From NCBI RefSeq assembly GCF_000716875.1, contig NZ_JNWQ01000101.1, forward strand, positions 1 through 22,831: a stretch of 22,831 bases of DNA, read 5' to 3'. Below the pieces are notes generated by a model. It worked only from the letters and a program-made list of their open reading frames with translations. It made no database searches and was not told the DNA's origin. Positions 21,894 through 22,831 of the stretch are shown here, one piece after another. This stretch comes from Streptomyces novaecaesareae (GTDB taxonomy: Bacteria; Actinomycetota; Actinomycetes; Streptomycetales; Streptomycetaceae). A program made the translations under genes and the position numbers. Position 1 is the stretch's first letter, and every line of letters begins with the position of its first letter.

Positions 21894-22745
21894 TTGGGTG
21901 CGATCCACCATGCCGACCACGGCTGGGTGACACCGGCGGTCTCGTACTTCGTCGCCTGCCTCGGCTCCTTCGTCGCCCTGCGCAGCGCCCGCTGGGCGCT
22001 CATCTCGAAGGGCCGCACCCGGGCCGTCTGGCTGCTCTTCGCGTCGACCTCGCTCGGCGCCGGGATCTGGTCCATGCACTTCATCGCGATGCTCGGCTTC
22101 TCGGTGACCGGCGTCGAGATCAGCTACCAACCCGGGCTGACCGTGCTCAGCCTGCTGGTCGCCGTCGCCGTGGTCGGCGTCGGGCTCTTCACCGTCGGGT
22201 ACTGGCGCCGGCGGCCCGTCCTGTCGCTGCTGGTCGGCGGGCTGACCACCGGTCTCGGGGTCGCCGCGATGCACTACCTGGGCATGGCCGCCATGGTCCT
22301 GCCCGGCCGACTCGGCTACGACCGCTTCACGGTGGTCCTCTCGCTCGTCATCGCCGTGGTCGCGGCGACGGCCGCGCTCTGGGCCGCGCTGAACATCCGC
22401 GGCACGCTCGCCGTACTGGCGGCGGCGCCGGTGATGGGCGTGGCGGTCTGCGCGATGCACTACACGGGCATGGCGGCGCTGTCGGTCCGGCTCGACCCCT
22501 CGCGCTCCACCCAGGACGGTGTGATGGCGCTGCAGTTCATCTTCCCGCTCGGGGTCGGGCTCGGCTGCTACGTCTTCTTCGGCTCGCTGGCCTTCGCCGT
22601 CTCCCCGAGCCGCCCCGACGCACAGCCCCTGCTGGCCGGTCCGGCCGCCCCGCTGCCCCCGCGGGCACCCCGCGTCCCGGAGCAGCGGCAGCAGCAACGG
22701 CAGCGGTCACGGCCGCGGCTGGACGAAGCCGGCGCCCGGCGCTGA
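21894..22745 (+). CDS. MHYT-domain integral membrane protein
   Basis: A 283-residue membrane protein with about seven hydrophobic segments up to residue 236 and a Pro/Arg/Gln-rich cytoplasmic-type tail. The three repeat signatures are M61-H62-F, M126-H127-Y and M188-H189-Y, each followed by GMA or a similar turn. MHYT domains are proposed to bind metal (copper) through these Met and His residues and to sense gases such as O2, CO or NO. Many are fused to signalling domains, whereas this one has none. The TTG at 21894 is chosen because AGGGAG lies five bases upstream and the peptide then starts MGAIHHADHGWVTP, typical of the family. It ends 33 bases before the adapter at the contig end. Confidence 0.92.
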   Translation: MGAIHHADHGWVTPAVSYFVACLGSFVALRSARWALISKGRTRAVWLLFASTSLGAGIWSMHFIAMLGFSVTGVEISYQPGLTVLSLLVAVAVVGVGLFTVGYWRRRPVLSLLVGGLTTGLGVAAMHYLGMAAMVLPGRLGYDRFTVVLSLVIAVVAATAALWAALNIRGTLAVLAAAPVMGVAVCAMHYTGMAALSVRLDPSRSTQDGVMALQFIFPLGVGLGCYVFFGSLAFAVSPSRPDAQPLLAGPAAPLPPRAPRVPEQRQQQRQRSRPRLDEAGARR

Positions 22746-22777
22746 GCACGCACGGACGGGGGCGGACGGGGCGGGGG

Positions 22778-22831
22778 CTGTCTCTTATACACATCTGACG
22801 CTGCCGACGAGCGATCTAGTGTAGATCTCGG
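22778..22831 (+). other. sequencing artefact: untrimmed Nextera (Tn5) adapter with i5 index
   Basis: CTGTCTCTTATACACATCT (22778-22796) is the 19-base Tn5 mosaic end, followed by GACGCTGCCGACGA (22797-22810), an 8-base index GCGATCTA (22811-22818, the reverse complement of the common TAGATCGC index) and the start of the P5 flow-cell sequence GTGTAGATCTCGG (22819-22831). This is the exact order of the Illumina Nextera read-through. It is not genomic DNA and short open frames in it should be ignored. Confidence 0.98.

Noticed and set aside
22778..22796. Tn5 transposon end as evidence of a mobile element
   Set aside because: The 19-base mosaic end is directly followed by the Nextera spacer, an index and P5 sequence, so it is library adapter, not a transposon.

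Overview
The window is very GC-rich actinobacterial DNA. Codon third positions are almost all G or C, GTG and TTG starts are common, several starts look leaderless behind TAnnnT boxes, and long U-less hairpins stand in for terminators. The gene content (citrate synthase 2 beside pdxH and serC, a secreted repeat protein, an MHYT protein) points to Streptomyces or Kitasatospora; the sequence alone does not separate the two. The right edge (22778-22831) is not genomic. It is an untrimmed Illumina Nextera adapter with an index, so the window ends at a contig end.

Left half (62-12336, all on the minus strand): a double FxSxx-COOH (Fxs) RiPP locus. In transcription order it reads fxsA2 precursor, fxsC (TIR-like), fxsT (MinD-like + TIR + NB-ARC + TPR), fxsB2 (radical SAM/SPASM), a free-standing HEXXH protein, a 337-base gap, fxsA1 precursor, fxsB1 (radical SAM/SPASM fused to a HEXXH domain), and an AAC(3)-type acetyltransferase. 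The same two enzymatic activities therefore occur twice, once fused and once split, each with its own precursor. FxsA1 ends in canonical FNSSI. FxsA2 ends in FQSSLDR, two residues beyond the family's terminal motif. The likely logic is that FxsB links the Phe ring to a residue two positions on, the HEXXH protein and AAC(3) may tailor the peptide further, and FxsC/FxsT form a TIR/NTPase/TPR module that may sense or act on it. Only the family assignments are established; the rest is inference.

Right half (12523-22745): ordinary chromosome. It holds pdxH (-), citrate synthase (+), serC (+), a 29-residue membrane peptide (-), a secreted three-repeat protein (+), thpR (-), a GNAT acetyltransferase (+), an MFS exporter with its MarR regulator (-), a VOC protein (+) and an MHYT membrane protein (+). 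Strong hairpins lie between citrate synthase and serC, after serC, after the secreted protein and after the GNAT gene. The pdxH/citrate synthase divergent region carries three inverted repeats.

Points most worth attention: the duplicated fused/split Fxs locus, the non-canonical FxsA2 tail, the TIR-containing FxsT and FxsC, the acetyltransferase gene whose coding frame runs upstream without any usual start codon, a 16-bp tandem repeat before fxsB2, and the adapter at the end.
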